Source: Fallopia convolvulus
Lineage: Eukaryota > Streptophyta > Magnoliopsida > Caryophyllales > Polygonaceae
Assembly (NCBI GenBank): GCA_964016875.1
Contig: OZ024719.1
Span: 67,713,224-67,777,223, forward strand
DNA length: 64,000 nucleotides
Reading direction: 5' to 3'
Numbering within the stretch: position 1 is the stretch's first letter; each line of letters starts with the position of its first letter. A model generated the notes under the pieces. That model was not told the origin of the DNA. It worked only from the letters and a program-made list of their open reading frames with translations, and ran no database searches. The position numbers and the translations under genes are program-made. Positions 11,416-20,960 of the stretch are shown here, piece by piece.

Positions 11416-13620
11416 TTACATGTTGGATCGAATCCATCCTGCAAAAGGGAGAGTAAAGAAGTCAGTAATTTCACTAGGGATGGGGGTTGATCTCCATAAA
11501 TCCAGAATTCTTGGGAAGTCCCTAAAGAGATGCTCAAGAGTTTCCGGTTGGTTTTTGCAGACAGAGCATGTATCGATGGGCGTGAGGTGTCGTCTTTTCT
11601 GCTCGCAATTAGTGAGAACTCCACCGTGGATCGCAAGCCACGCGAAAGTTCTAATTCTCTCTTGAACTTTGAGTCTCCAAATGGCCTTATAGACGGCGTT
11701 GTCAATCCCTGTAGTCGGGCACCCGCCGATCATGAGTTTATAAGCAGAGGAGACCAAATAATCTTCTGATGGGTCGGCTTTCCAGCTTAAGTGTTCCTCC
11801 TTCTCCACGTCGTCATCAATTGCAATGGCTGCGAGCCGGAGGAGAAGGGTGTTGGGTAGGTGGCCGGTGATAGCGTTCCAATCCCAGCCATTATTGGGGA
11901 TCCAGTAGTCGCACATAATTTTCCGGATATCTTCGCTTGCAATTACACCAGCAGCCACACTAATGAGGGAGTTATCGTCGAGCCAAGTATCGGTCCAAAA
12001 GTAAATGGACCGGCCATTGCCTATGAGCCATTTGCACCCCGTTGTGACCACTCCTTTTATACCCTTGACGATGCTCTGCCATCCATAAGAGGAGCCGCCA
12101 AGCGTAATGTCGGAGCTCCTAATGTATTTGGCCCGAAGAGTTTTGCACCACAAGCCGTATTCATCCTGGATAAAACGCCAACTCAGCTTGCCGATAACCG
12201 CCATATTTAGGGCTCTCATAGATCTGATGCCTAATCCGCCCTCTGTTTTGGGCCTACACATGTCTGCCCAATTCGCAAGATGGATGTGCTTCCTATCGTT
12301 GTCGTGATTCCAAATGAAAATGCTGATAGTTTGGTCGATTCGGTCACACGTGTCCTTAGGGAGCACCACTGTTGACATGGCATACACGGGGATGGAGGCG
12401 AGAACAGACTTGTCGAGGGTGACTCGCCCGGCAAAGCTCAGGAATTTGCCTTTCCAAGCAGCGAAACGGTGTTCGATTTTTTCCACCAAGGGTCTGAAAG
12501 TGTCTTTGGAGACCTTCTTGTGGAGTATTGGCATCCCGAGGTAGCTTCCGAGGTCCGTGGTGACCTCAAAGTCACAGGTGTGGCCTAGGCTCTCGATCAG
12601 ATCCGGGCCAACATTTTTGGAGACGAAGAGCTTGGATTTAGCGGGATTAATTTTTTTGGCAAAAGTAAGCACAGAAGGCGTCTAGGATCCTTTTGATTTT
12701 CCTCATCTGTTCCATGGATGCTTCAGCAACAAGTACCACATCGTCGGCGAAGAACACGTGGGAGATACCAGGGTCGTCTTTGGAGATCTGTGCCGGTTTC
12801 CACTCACCGGTAGCAACCGTGGCCTGGATCATATGGCTAAGCAGCTCCATGGCAATAATGAAGAGGTAAGGCGAGATCGGATCGCCTTGTCGGATTCCTC
12901 TCGTGGGTGCAAAGGCCTCCGTCAACTCGCCATTCCAAAGTAGTCTCATTGATGTGGTGCTAATGCATTCCTCAATCCACGCACACCACCGGGCCGAGAA
13001 CCCCGCCATTTTAAGCGAGTCCAAGATGAAATCCCAGCGTAGACGGTCATACGCCTTTTCCAAGTCGATTTTCAGGAGCATCCATCCTTTTCTTCCTTGC
13101 TTCTTTCTCATTGAATAGACAATTTCTTGGACTAACACAATGTTTTCCGAGATGAGGCACCCTGGTAAGAAGCTTCCCTGCATTGGGCTGATCAAGTCGG
13201 CTAGGATCGGCCTCATTCGGTTGACGAGGATTTTGGTGATCAGTTTTTAGAGAACATTGCACAAGCTTATCGGTCTAAAATGTGCGACTCGTTCCGGTTT
13301 GGCAATCTTGGCGAGAAGAACCAGGAGAGTATCATTCACCCCGGTTGGAAGTTTGCCGCTGCTAAAGAAATTTCTGACTAAGTTACTCGTGGAGGGCCCA
13401 ACTTCTGCGCAACAATTTTGGAAAAATAGAGGTTGGAATCCGTCGTTGCCAGGAGCTTTAAAGCTTCCCATCTGGTTGAGAGCAGTAGAGATTTCGGCTT
13501 CGGAGATAGGCGATGTAAGGGGTTCCCATCGGGAGGTTTTGATCGGCGGGAACGCCCCTCCTGGGCTGGTGGTAGGGTCGCTAGCAGGTTGTTGGGGAGC
13601 GTATAGGTGTCTCCACCCAT
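11416..13620 (-). pseudogene. LINE reverse transcriptase and zf-RVT domain, frameshifted
   Basis: Three overlapping minus-strand frames carry one domain string. 13471-13247 has SFKAPGNDGFQPLFFQNC and HFRPISLCNVL. 13216-12647 has KIDLEKAYDRLRWDFI, GIRQGDPISPYLFI and the catalytic FADDVVLVAEAS. 12672-11416 continues with INPAKSKLFVSKNV, GKFLSFAGRVTLDKSVLASI and a zf-RVT part (IWRLKVQERIRTFAWLAIHG, CSVCKNQPETLEHLFRDFPR). The frame changes near 13247 and near 12650, so it cannot be read as one protein. The FADD active-site motif is intact. Confidence 0.85.
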
Positions 13621-13670
13621 GCCCCGAATTCGACCTCGATAAGGAAACTCGCGGGAGTACCCGTTAGCAA

Positions 13671-14461
13671 ACCTATTGGAAAAAAATATTGGTTTAATTT
13701 ATTGTATTAAAAACAAAGTTTGTTTACACTAAATTATGATATTTTTTCTTTAATTTTATTGAGATTAAAATTATGAATAAAAATTTTATTTTTCAATAAG
13801 ATAAGAAGGCTGCAAAAACAAATTATGGGAAATTATATGAGAAAACCCTTCGGAGCTTAAATAAGGAAAATATAACATACAAGCTATGCAGCGCACCCCA
13901 TTTTAGTTTACAGGTTTTATTTTACCTAATATCAAAATCTTTCTCTTTCAATTCTATTCTTTCGGTCCTTCCTTCCTCAACTCTCCCCTGATAGTATTGA
14001 AGATTTTCACGACCGGCCGGCGACGATTCCTTCTCACCGTCCTTCCTCTTCACTTCCGTCCACACCACACTCCATCATCGTCTCGCCGCACCGCCTCTCT
14101 AATATCCACACAATAATTGGTTGTTCGCTGCTTCTTTGCACACAAAAGATTTGCGTGCACATGTTTTATGTACGCCAGTGTTCAACGTACAAAGCTTTTT
14201 TACACACGACTTAATTGCGTGCGTAGTTGTGTTGCATGCAATCTGTGCACGTGCATATACAATTCCGAAAATTTAAAAAACGCTTATATGAAGATTGAGC
14301 GTACCATTGAATCTCGACTATATAATCCGTCGTGAGAACTTTTTCATTGCCATTCGACATTCGTTAAGAAATAACAGTATAGAGAAATTTAAATTTTGAA
14401 TTAGGGTTTCAGACAGTAAAGAATGTGGAAAAGAGAGCAAAAATATGTTTGAACTAGTTTT
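13671..14461. other. Intergenic spacer
   Basis: AT-rich DNA with one CT-rich patch (13980-14105) that resembles a plant 5' untranslated leader but is not followed by a supported gene. The 72-codon frame from 14117 (+) has no family resemblance. Confidence 0.5.
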
Positions 14462-14477
14462 ATAGTTTTTAATAAAT
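14462..14477. repeat. Target-site duplication of the SINE, left copy
   Basis: ATAGTTTTTAATAAAT here is repeated exactly at 27206-27221. The two copies bracket the SINE halves plus the gypsy element nested between them. Confidence 0.88.
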
Positions 14478-14502
14478 ACCAACGGTTCATTGGCGTAGTG
14501 GC
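14478..14502 (+). mobile_element. tRNA-derived SINE, 5' fragment with box A
   Basis: The 25 bases after the left target duplication include TGGCGTAGTGG, a match to the RNA polymerase III box A consensus. The rest of the SINE lies at 27063-27205. The gypsy element splits it just after box A, and its 5-bp target duplication GTGGC is the last SINE sequence here. Confidence 0.8.
14498..14502. repeat. Target-site duplication of the gypsy element, left copy
   Basis: GTGGC directly before the LTR at 14503 is repeated at 27063-27067 directly after the other LTR. Five bases is the usual length for gypsy integrases. Confidence 0.9.
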
Positions 14503-15275
14503 TGATGAAACTCGAAATAACGAGGTTCGCTACGAGACAAGAAATAAGATTATTATATTTGAGTGCAAACACTTGCTCCTTTATTTATGACTTTTCTCCC
14601 AAGTAACGAGGTTACACACCTATGAGATTGATGAACAACTTTAAGAATTACACCTAGACCTCCTACGAGGTCCCGAGATCAAACCTAAATGTTGCGAGGT
14701 CGACGCTAAAGCGAAGTAGATTTGGATACGTGGTGTAGAGAGCTTTGTGAGATTTTGTAGCGAGGTCTTTAGTGTAGGTGAGGTCTTTGTATGACTTGGA
14801 GTCTTTTTGTGGATTTCTCTTATCTGTAGCGAGGTCCGTTGACGGTATTCCTATCACGTCGATCTTTAACAAACAAGAGAGTTCTTGAGTTCAAGCTGTT
14901 TTTCGACCCCCTCTTCCTACGAGGTCCTTCTCTATTTATAGAGAATTGGGGGGCTGAGTTTAGGCTATTGTCCGATGTGGGATACTTGAAATAGGGGTTT
15001 TTGATTGGTTCATGAGGGAGGCCACCTGTGATTGGTTTGGGAGTGAGGCCGTCGGTGATTGGTTCAGGAGTGAGGTCGCTGGTGATTGGTTCGAGCGGGC
15101 GGGTGTACCTAGCAGAGTCGGTGACGAGGTTGAGACCTCGTCCCGGGATGTTTGATAGACCTCGCGCGCGCTGGTCGTTTTTGTTCTTTAGATAACCACG
15201 TGGATGTGGGTACCCAACTTGCCTATGGGGGCCCTCTGGGCCCACTTTTTGCTTTTGCTGTTTTGGACATCATCA
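14503..15275 (-). repeat. 3' LTR (sense orientation minus), 773 bp
   Basis: Same ends as the partner LTR, about 98% alike. It keeps the 41-bp segment at about 14582-14622 (TTATTTATGAC...ACACACCT) that the 5' LTR lacks. A weak G-rich stretch (CATGGGGTTG on minus) directly upstream in the sense direction is the only candidate polypurine tract. Confidence 0.93.
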
Positions 15276-15523
15276 CAACCCCATGGCCTGGGGGCCTCGC
15301 CCCGAGGGTCGCAGGGCATAAGTTCCCTGGATTTTGCGAGATGTGGGGTGTTCTTTAGTGGTTATGAAGGTCTCGAGGTTGGGAGGGCGTTTTTGCGAGG
15401 TGTGAGGCTCTATTCTGCGTGGATAAAGATCCCTGGGCCTTTTCGCCGTTTTCTGCTTGGTGGGCCGTCTAGGTAAGAGGCCCAAGAAGCCTTTTGGGAG
15501 TGGGGGGAGGCTCAGATCCGCTC
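15276..15523. other. Tat internal DNA between 3' LTR and antisense promoter
   Basis: GC-rich DNA with repeated CGAGGT and CCTGGG words; no gene seen. It is the upstream region of the antisense TATA box. Confidence 0.5.
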
Positions 15524-15530
15524 TATATAA
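15524..15530 (+). promoter_or_regulatory. TATA box of the antisense gene
   Basis: TATATAA lies in CTCTATATAAGGGCG, followed within about 40 bases by a CT-rich leader, the look of a plant core promoter. It is on the strand opposite to gag-pol, 249 bp inside the 3' LTR, and 140 bp before a spliced-looking leader. Confidence 0.65.
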
Positions 15531-15696
15531 GGGCGTATCCCACACGCTTCCCTCCCATCTTCTCTCTCCAATATTCTCGCTCTTTCTCTCTCTGTCTCTT
15601 CGTCTCCTTTTGAGCGGTTTCTCCAGACGGTTTCCGACGAGCTTCCCGCCGTTCGCTAGTTACGCCAATGCCTTCCGTTCGTCAACATTTAAACAA

Positions 15697-16663
15697 GTAA
15701 GTTCTTGATCTTCTTCCTCCTGTCTTTCGGTATTTTTGCCTTTGATTCTTCCCTTGTTCACCTTTCGCCCCGCGTTTCGTAAGGGCGACGGTGAGTCGCC
15801 CGGCGTTTCGCGCTGGCGTCACGGTGGCGAAGCGGCGGTGGCAGGGTTGTTGCGTTTTTTGCGTTTGCTTTTTGTTATTTTTTTTTCGTTCTTTCTTCGT
15901 TTCGTTTTGCATCTGGGTGGTTGTTTTGTGGTTTCAGGGTGTTTCTTCGTTCTTTGCTTGCTTCCGTTTCGCATCTGGGTGGTTGTTTTGTGTTTTCAGG
16001 ATGTTTCTCCGCTGGTTGCGCGGCGGCGTTTGTTGGTGGTTTTTGTTCTGTAGAGCCCTCGTCTTCCCTCGGTTTTTCTTCTCCTCTCCTTTCTTTTTGC
16101 CCTGCTTTTCTCCCCTCTTTTTCTCTTTGCGTTATGCTCCGGGGAGCGGTGATGTGAGACGGTGGTGAGATGGTGGTGGGGGGTTCGCCGCCGCGAAGGT
16201 ATCGCCGGGTTTTCCAGGTTTATCGTTTTTCTTTCTTTCTTTTTTGCTTGGGGCGACGGTTGAACTCCCGTTTCTCCGCCCACCATTTTTCGAATTTCGA
16301 AAACCCTCGGGAGCCCAAACGTCATGACATCTGATTGACGGGACGTTTGGGCTTCCGCCGCTGGCCTCCACCGCTGGTTGGCCTTCTTTTTTCTCTTTCC
16401 TTCCTTTTGGCGCTTCAAATTCTTCTTTGCCGTCCTATCTTGTCAGAATAGCCCGTAGGGTGCCACGTGGCCTTTCCCTCTATGACCTCGCGTTGCTTTG
16501 TCCCTCGTGGTTGCGACCTCGTGCTCTTTTCTTTTCGAGGTTATGATCTCGTGCTTTGTTCTCGGGCTTGACCTCGTCTTTCCTTCTTCCCCGGGGTCAT
16601 GATCTCGTGTTTTTCTCTTTGTTTGCCTTGCCTTTAGTGCCTCACTGACCTCTTCTTTTCCAG
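15697..16663 (+). other. Probable intron in the leader of the antisense gene
   Basis: The donor AA|GTAAGT at 15697 and the acceptor TTCTTTTCCAG at 16663 enclose a T-rich, 967-bp stretch with no start-consistent gene. Removing it brings the leader to within 35 bases of ATG 16699. Open frames at 15736-16168 in this stretch are Phe/Cys-rich and look like by-products of T-rich DNA. Confidence 0.5.
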
Positions 16664-16698
16664 GTGCTAGCTTTTCGCGGCCTGGACGTTGTCTTTTC

Positions 16699-19365
16699 AT
16701 GCCTAGGAGAGCCTCTGCGAGCCCACCGCCTGGCTTTGTTTTTAATTTCCAAGAGAGTTTCTATCAGGAGGTCTCCGAGTACGTAGGAAGCGTAGAGCCT
16801 AGTGATTCCCAGAACCCGAGTTCCCCCTCGTTGGTCTTCAGCGAGCCCTCATCCAGCGACTCCGCCGTTTCGATCAGTTCGCATTTCCCTCGTCTGCGCG
16901 TATACTCTGGTGTTGAAATGGCTTCCTCTTCTTCTCCTGATGTGATTGCCGCTGAGGTCGAAGTGAGGTTGGACACGGCCATTGCCTCAGCTTCGGCCGC
17001 ATACGTGCCCTCGAGCTTTCCCGAGGCCTACATTACTGATGTTGTATCTGGCGTTCCCGTCGTCCTCAGAGAACGGATTCCCATGAGTCCGAGTACCCCC
17101 GAGGCCTACCTGTCCGAGGGGGTGGCCTCCGATTTAAAGCTGAAAGACCTCGCGGATATAGCTAGAGATTTCCCCTGGCCCGAGGGAGTCGAGCTGGCAC
17201 TGCCAGAGGAGGAGGGGCGGCCCCTGGCGTCCGACGAGGGGTGTGCGGTCGTGAACCTCGTCAGCCTTCAAGCGGGCTTTAGGCTGCCCCTGGCCCAGCA
17301 CATCGTTGATTTCTTGTGGGCCATGGGTGTCTGCCCCGCTCAGTTGTTCCCGAACGCCTGGCGGTTGTTGTGTGCTTACACGATTCGAAGTCGCGAGCTT
17401 CTGGACGAGCCGAATCTCAACGACTTGTCGGCGTTAGTCTTGGCGAGGAGAGAACCTCGTTGTTCCCTGGTCAACCTTAGCACGCCGAACGTCAAAATCA
17501 TCTCGACCCAGTCGAACTGCGGGACGTGGAAGCCTAAATGGTTTTTGGTCCGAGACCTCAGCGGGAGATATCTTAATTTCCCTGTGGCACCGGGCAACTT
17601 CGAGAGATGCATGTGCCCGTACAAGGTCGCCGAGATCCAGGCGCTCAAGGCCAAGTACGCCCCAGCGTACCAGGCGCCATACGAGCGCTACCTTTCTCAG
17701 GACCAGCTGGAGCGGACCGGGCTGAGCCTCAGTTTCCCTCCTCGCGAGGGTGGAGAGGGTATTTTATTATCGTCATTTCCCTGATTGTTTTTTTTTTTTG
17801 CTTTATGTTTGCGGGGTCATACACCTCGTTTCCTTCGTTTCTGACCTCGTCCTGACCTGCTGTTTTCTTTTTACTTCTTTCTTGACAGTGAACTTTCTGC
17901 ACGCTCTTACCACGACGTCAAAGCGGAAACAACCTATGACGTCTACTTCCAAGACCCCTGCTCCCCGGATCCTCAAGGGGATATCAATCAACGAGTCGGG
18001 CTCGCAGTCGAGAGCAGGCACCATGCAGCCGGGACCTGTCCCGCCAACGGCCGCGGCAGGGGGAGCCCTGCCCAAGGGGAGAAAAGGACCAATGTGGTTC
18101 CGCCAAAGGGGGCCACCACAAAGGGGACCACTCATCCACCCCGGGCGTCCGACGATAAGGCCCTGCGGAAAAGGAAGGAAGCGGGGTCTTCCCCTGAGAA
18201 GAAGAAGAAGCCCCGGTCGGGCGACCACCAAAGGAGCTCGCGGGAGCTGGAGCTCATTCCCGCCTTCAACTTCGAAGGGCGAAGCCTCGGGGATACAGGC
18301 CCCCACCCTGCCAGGTTTCATTGTCCCGGACCCATCAGGGGGGCCCCGCTGGATTGGGCCCGGGTAGATTACAAGGAGGAGGTTGCGTGGGCCAACAACC
18401 TCACCGAGGCAGCGCTTGACGACGAAGCCGCTCGGTATTCGGCCATGGTAAGCCCCTTCTTTCTTTTTTGTTTTCGTGTGTTTGATTCTTGTCTCTTTCT
18501 TGTTTCTTTTCTTATCCTTCTGTGAACCTGCAGCACACCTTTTTTGACAATTACAACCGAAGTCGCATCGCCCTTCTTCATTCGAGGATGGACAAGATTG
18601 AGGCCGCGCTTCGGGCCCGCAGCGAGGTGTGCGAGCGACAGGCCAAGGAGTTGGCCGAGGTCGCGGAGTCGTCTAAGGCCGCGGAGGCTGCGACCCAGAA
18701 GCGGGTTGAGGTCGTGGAGGCCGCGGCAAGGGGAGAAGAGGGCGAGGGGCGAGGTTGAGGTTCTGCGGAGCGAGGTTGACGGGCTTCGAGGTAAGCTCTC
18801 CGCTGAGCATGAGTTCTACAAGGCAAAGGATGCGGAGTTCCTGAGGGCCGAGGAGGAGATCAGGCGCCTCGAGGGGCGTATTGTTGAACTCAACAAGGAA
18901 ATCGAGGCCGCGGGTCCCAGGTATGTGGACTCGGAGGAGTACAAGGCGGAGCTGGTGGAGAGTGTGAGGACGATGTTCCACCAGGCCGTCCGTATGGGCG
19001 TAAAGCAGGCGGTGGCCAAGTATGGGCACCTCAACCCCCAGATCATCTTCTTCAACCCCAACTACAATGAAACCATGGGGGAGCTGGGGTCGACGGATCC
19101 CGAGGGGGAATGCGAGTTCTTCCTCAACGAGGACGGGACTGTGTCCAGCGTTGCGCCACCCGAGGTAGAGCTTGTTGGGGGGGACCCGGAGTTAACCTCC
19201 ACGGGACCTCAGCCTGCGACCAGCGCGCCCGCGCCTCTTGCTTCCGCTGCCTCTGCTGAGCTTGCTCCTGCTGAACCTGCTCCTACTGAGGCCTTGGCTG
19301 GCTCCGCCGAAACCTCTAAGACCATTGATCTTACAGGTTCCGAGGTTGAGACCTCGAAGAAATGA
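16699..19365 (+). pseudogene. Antisense ORF of the Tat element (putative gypsy-type transposon domain protein), frame damaged
   Basis: Encoded opposite to gag-pol. A leader from about 15560 has a probable intron (15697-16663, GTAAGT to CCAG) before ATG 16699. Exon 1 (16699 to about 17758) encodes a Ser-rich start and a conserved block (FPWPEGVELALPEEEGRPLA, LAQHIVDFLWAMGVCPAQLF, NCGTWKPKWFLVRDLSGRY) like the Pfam domain named putative gypsy type transposon. Exon 2 (about 17889-18447) is basic with RKRKEAGSSPEKKKK. Exon 3 (18534-19365) is a coiled coil (SRMDKIEAALRARSEVCERQ, EIRRLEGRIVELNKEIEAAG) ending STGPQPATSAPAPL...SEVETSKK. The phase does not match across the first intron as I place it, and a one-base shift is needed near 18735-18755, so this copy looks broken. 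A structural or nuclear role is only a guess. Confidence 0.7.
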
Positions 19366-19689
19366 TAACTCTCCTTTTTTTTTTTATTCTGGTGGCCCTA
19401 CGGGGTTTGTAATTAAAACATCTGTTTTGGGTCTATGCCCTTCGTCATTTTTTCCCTTCGTCATTTTTCCCTATGCTTGTTTACCTTAGACTTTCTTGTA
19501 TATTCCTTATCCGTCCAACCCCATGGTTCGAGTGTCACATCTTCTGTGGGGCTCGGACCACACCGGGCGTTGTAGTCCTGTGGCGAGGTCGTGAGCCTCC
19601 GTTCGGACCTCGTTTTTGTGGAAGTTCGTCCCAACCTAAAAAATAGTCGTCTGCGAACCTCGTTCGTGTCACGAGACTTTCCAACCCCG
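19366..19689. other. Tat internal DNA between antisense ORF and minisatellite
   Basis: It starts with a T-rich stretch after the TGA of the antisense ORF and probably holds that transcript's 3' end. CGAGGTC words continue. No gene seen. Confidence 0.5.
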
Positions 19690-20890
19690 GGCGGGGAGTG
19701 AGGGGTGGGACTATCCAACGAGACTCTTCAACCCCAAGCGGGAAGCGAGGGGTGGAATTTTTTTTTTTTCAACGAGAATTGGGACCTTGTCCCTTCAGAG
19801 AGTTAGCGAACCTCGATCGCTTAGAGAGTTAGGACCTCGTCCATAAGGAATCTCCAACCCCAAGCGGGAAGCAAGGGGTGGATTTTAAACGAGATTCTCC
19901 AACCCCAAGCGGGAAGCGAGGGGTGGACCTTTAAACGAGGTTCTCCAACCCAAAGCGGGCAGCGAGGGGTGGAATTTTTTAACGAGATTCTCCAACCCCA
20001 AGCGGGAAGCGAGGGGTGGGATTCTCCAACGAGATTCTCCAACCCCAAGCGTGAAGCGAGGGGTGGAATTTTTTCAACGAGATTCTCCAACCCCAAGCGG
20101 GAAGCGAGGGGTGGAATTTTTCAACGAGATTCTCCAACCCCAAGCGGGGAGCGAGGGGTGGAATTTTTCAACGAGATTCTCCAACCCCAAGCGGGGAGTG
20201 AGGGGTGGAATTTTTTCAACGAGATTCTCCAACCCCAAGCGGGAAGCGAGGGGTGGAATTTTTCAACGAGATTCTCCAACCCCAAGCGGGGAGCGAGGGG
20301 TGGAATTTTTCAACGAGATTCTCCAACCCCAAGCGGGGAGCGAGGGGTGGACTTTTTTCAACAAGATTCTCCAACCCCAAGCGGGAAGCGAGGGGTGGAA
20401 TTTTTCAACGAGATTCTCCAACCCCAAGCGGGGAGCGAGGGGTGGACTTTTTCAACGAGATTCTCCAACCCCAAGCGGGAAGCGAGGGGTGGACTCTTTT
20501 CAACGAGATTCTCCAACCCCAAGCGGGAAGCGAGGGGTGGACTCTTTTCAACGAGATTCTCCAACCCCAAGCGGGAAGCGAGGGGTGGACTCTTTTCAAC
20601 GAGATTTTCCAACCCCGAGCGGGGAGCAAGGGGTGGATTTTTTTTTCAACGAGATTCTCCGACCCCAAGCGGGAAGCGAGGGGTGGACTCTTTTCAACGA
20701 GATTCTCCGACCCCAAGCGGGAAGCGAGGGGTGGACTCTTTTCAACGAGATTCTCCAACCCCAAGCGGGAAGCGAGGGGTGGAATTTTTCAATGAGATTC
20801 TCCAACCCCAAGCGGGGAGCGAGGGGTAGATTTTTTTTCAACGAGATTCTCCAACCCCAAGCGGGAAGCGAGGGGTGGAATTTTTCAATG
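19690..20890. repeat. Minisatellite of about 48-bp units inside the Tat element
   Basis: About 22 direct units lie between 19850 and 20890, with two more at 19690-19760. Each has CAACGAGATTCTCCAACCCC, then AAGCGGGAAGCGAGGGGTGG and a T-run of varying length (AATTTTTT or ACTCTTTT). Spacing is 46-52 bp. Units fall into subtypes by T-run and by GGGAAGCG or GGGGAGCG, which suggests stepwise local amplification. It lies just after gag-pol in the sense direction. Long open frames across it on both strands are a by-product of the stop-free unit. Confidence 0.93.
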
Positions 20891-20960
20891 AGGGAGTGTT
20901 TTTAGAAAAGCCTGCAATCCTTTATATACCAACCGTGGTGAACAACGGGGTTTCGAGCGT

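Larger units (their letters stand above)
10625..13670 (-). mobile_element. LINE (L1-type non-LTR retrotransposon with RNase H), 5'-truncated
   Basis: On the minus strand the order is reverse transcriptase, zf-RVT zinc-binding region and RNase H, as in plant L1-like LINEs. The first ORF and endonuclease are missing. The copy begins inside the region just before the reverse transcriptase fingers (about 13670) and ends near 10625 with a short A-rich tail (GATCAAAAAAATATATA on minus). Several frameshifts split the frame. A target duplication could not be identified with confidence. Confidence 0.85.

Noticed and set aside
15736..16168. Phe/Cys-rich plus-strand ORFs of 78-125 codons
   Set aside because: They fall in the T-rich leader intron of the antisense gene and overlap in three frames; no domain is seen.
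19690..20890. Regular repeats resembling a CRISPR array
   Set aside because: This is a plant nuclear retrotransposon; units are contiguous with no unique spacers and no cas genes.
19821..20905. Several long ORFs of 80-286 codons on both strands with Lys/Arg/Ser/Pro repeats
   Set aside because: They all lie within the 48-bp minisatellite, whose unit has no stop in most frames; the translations are only the repeat read in different phases.
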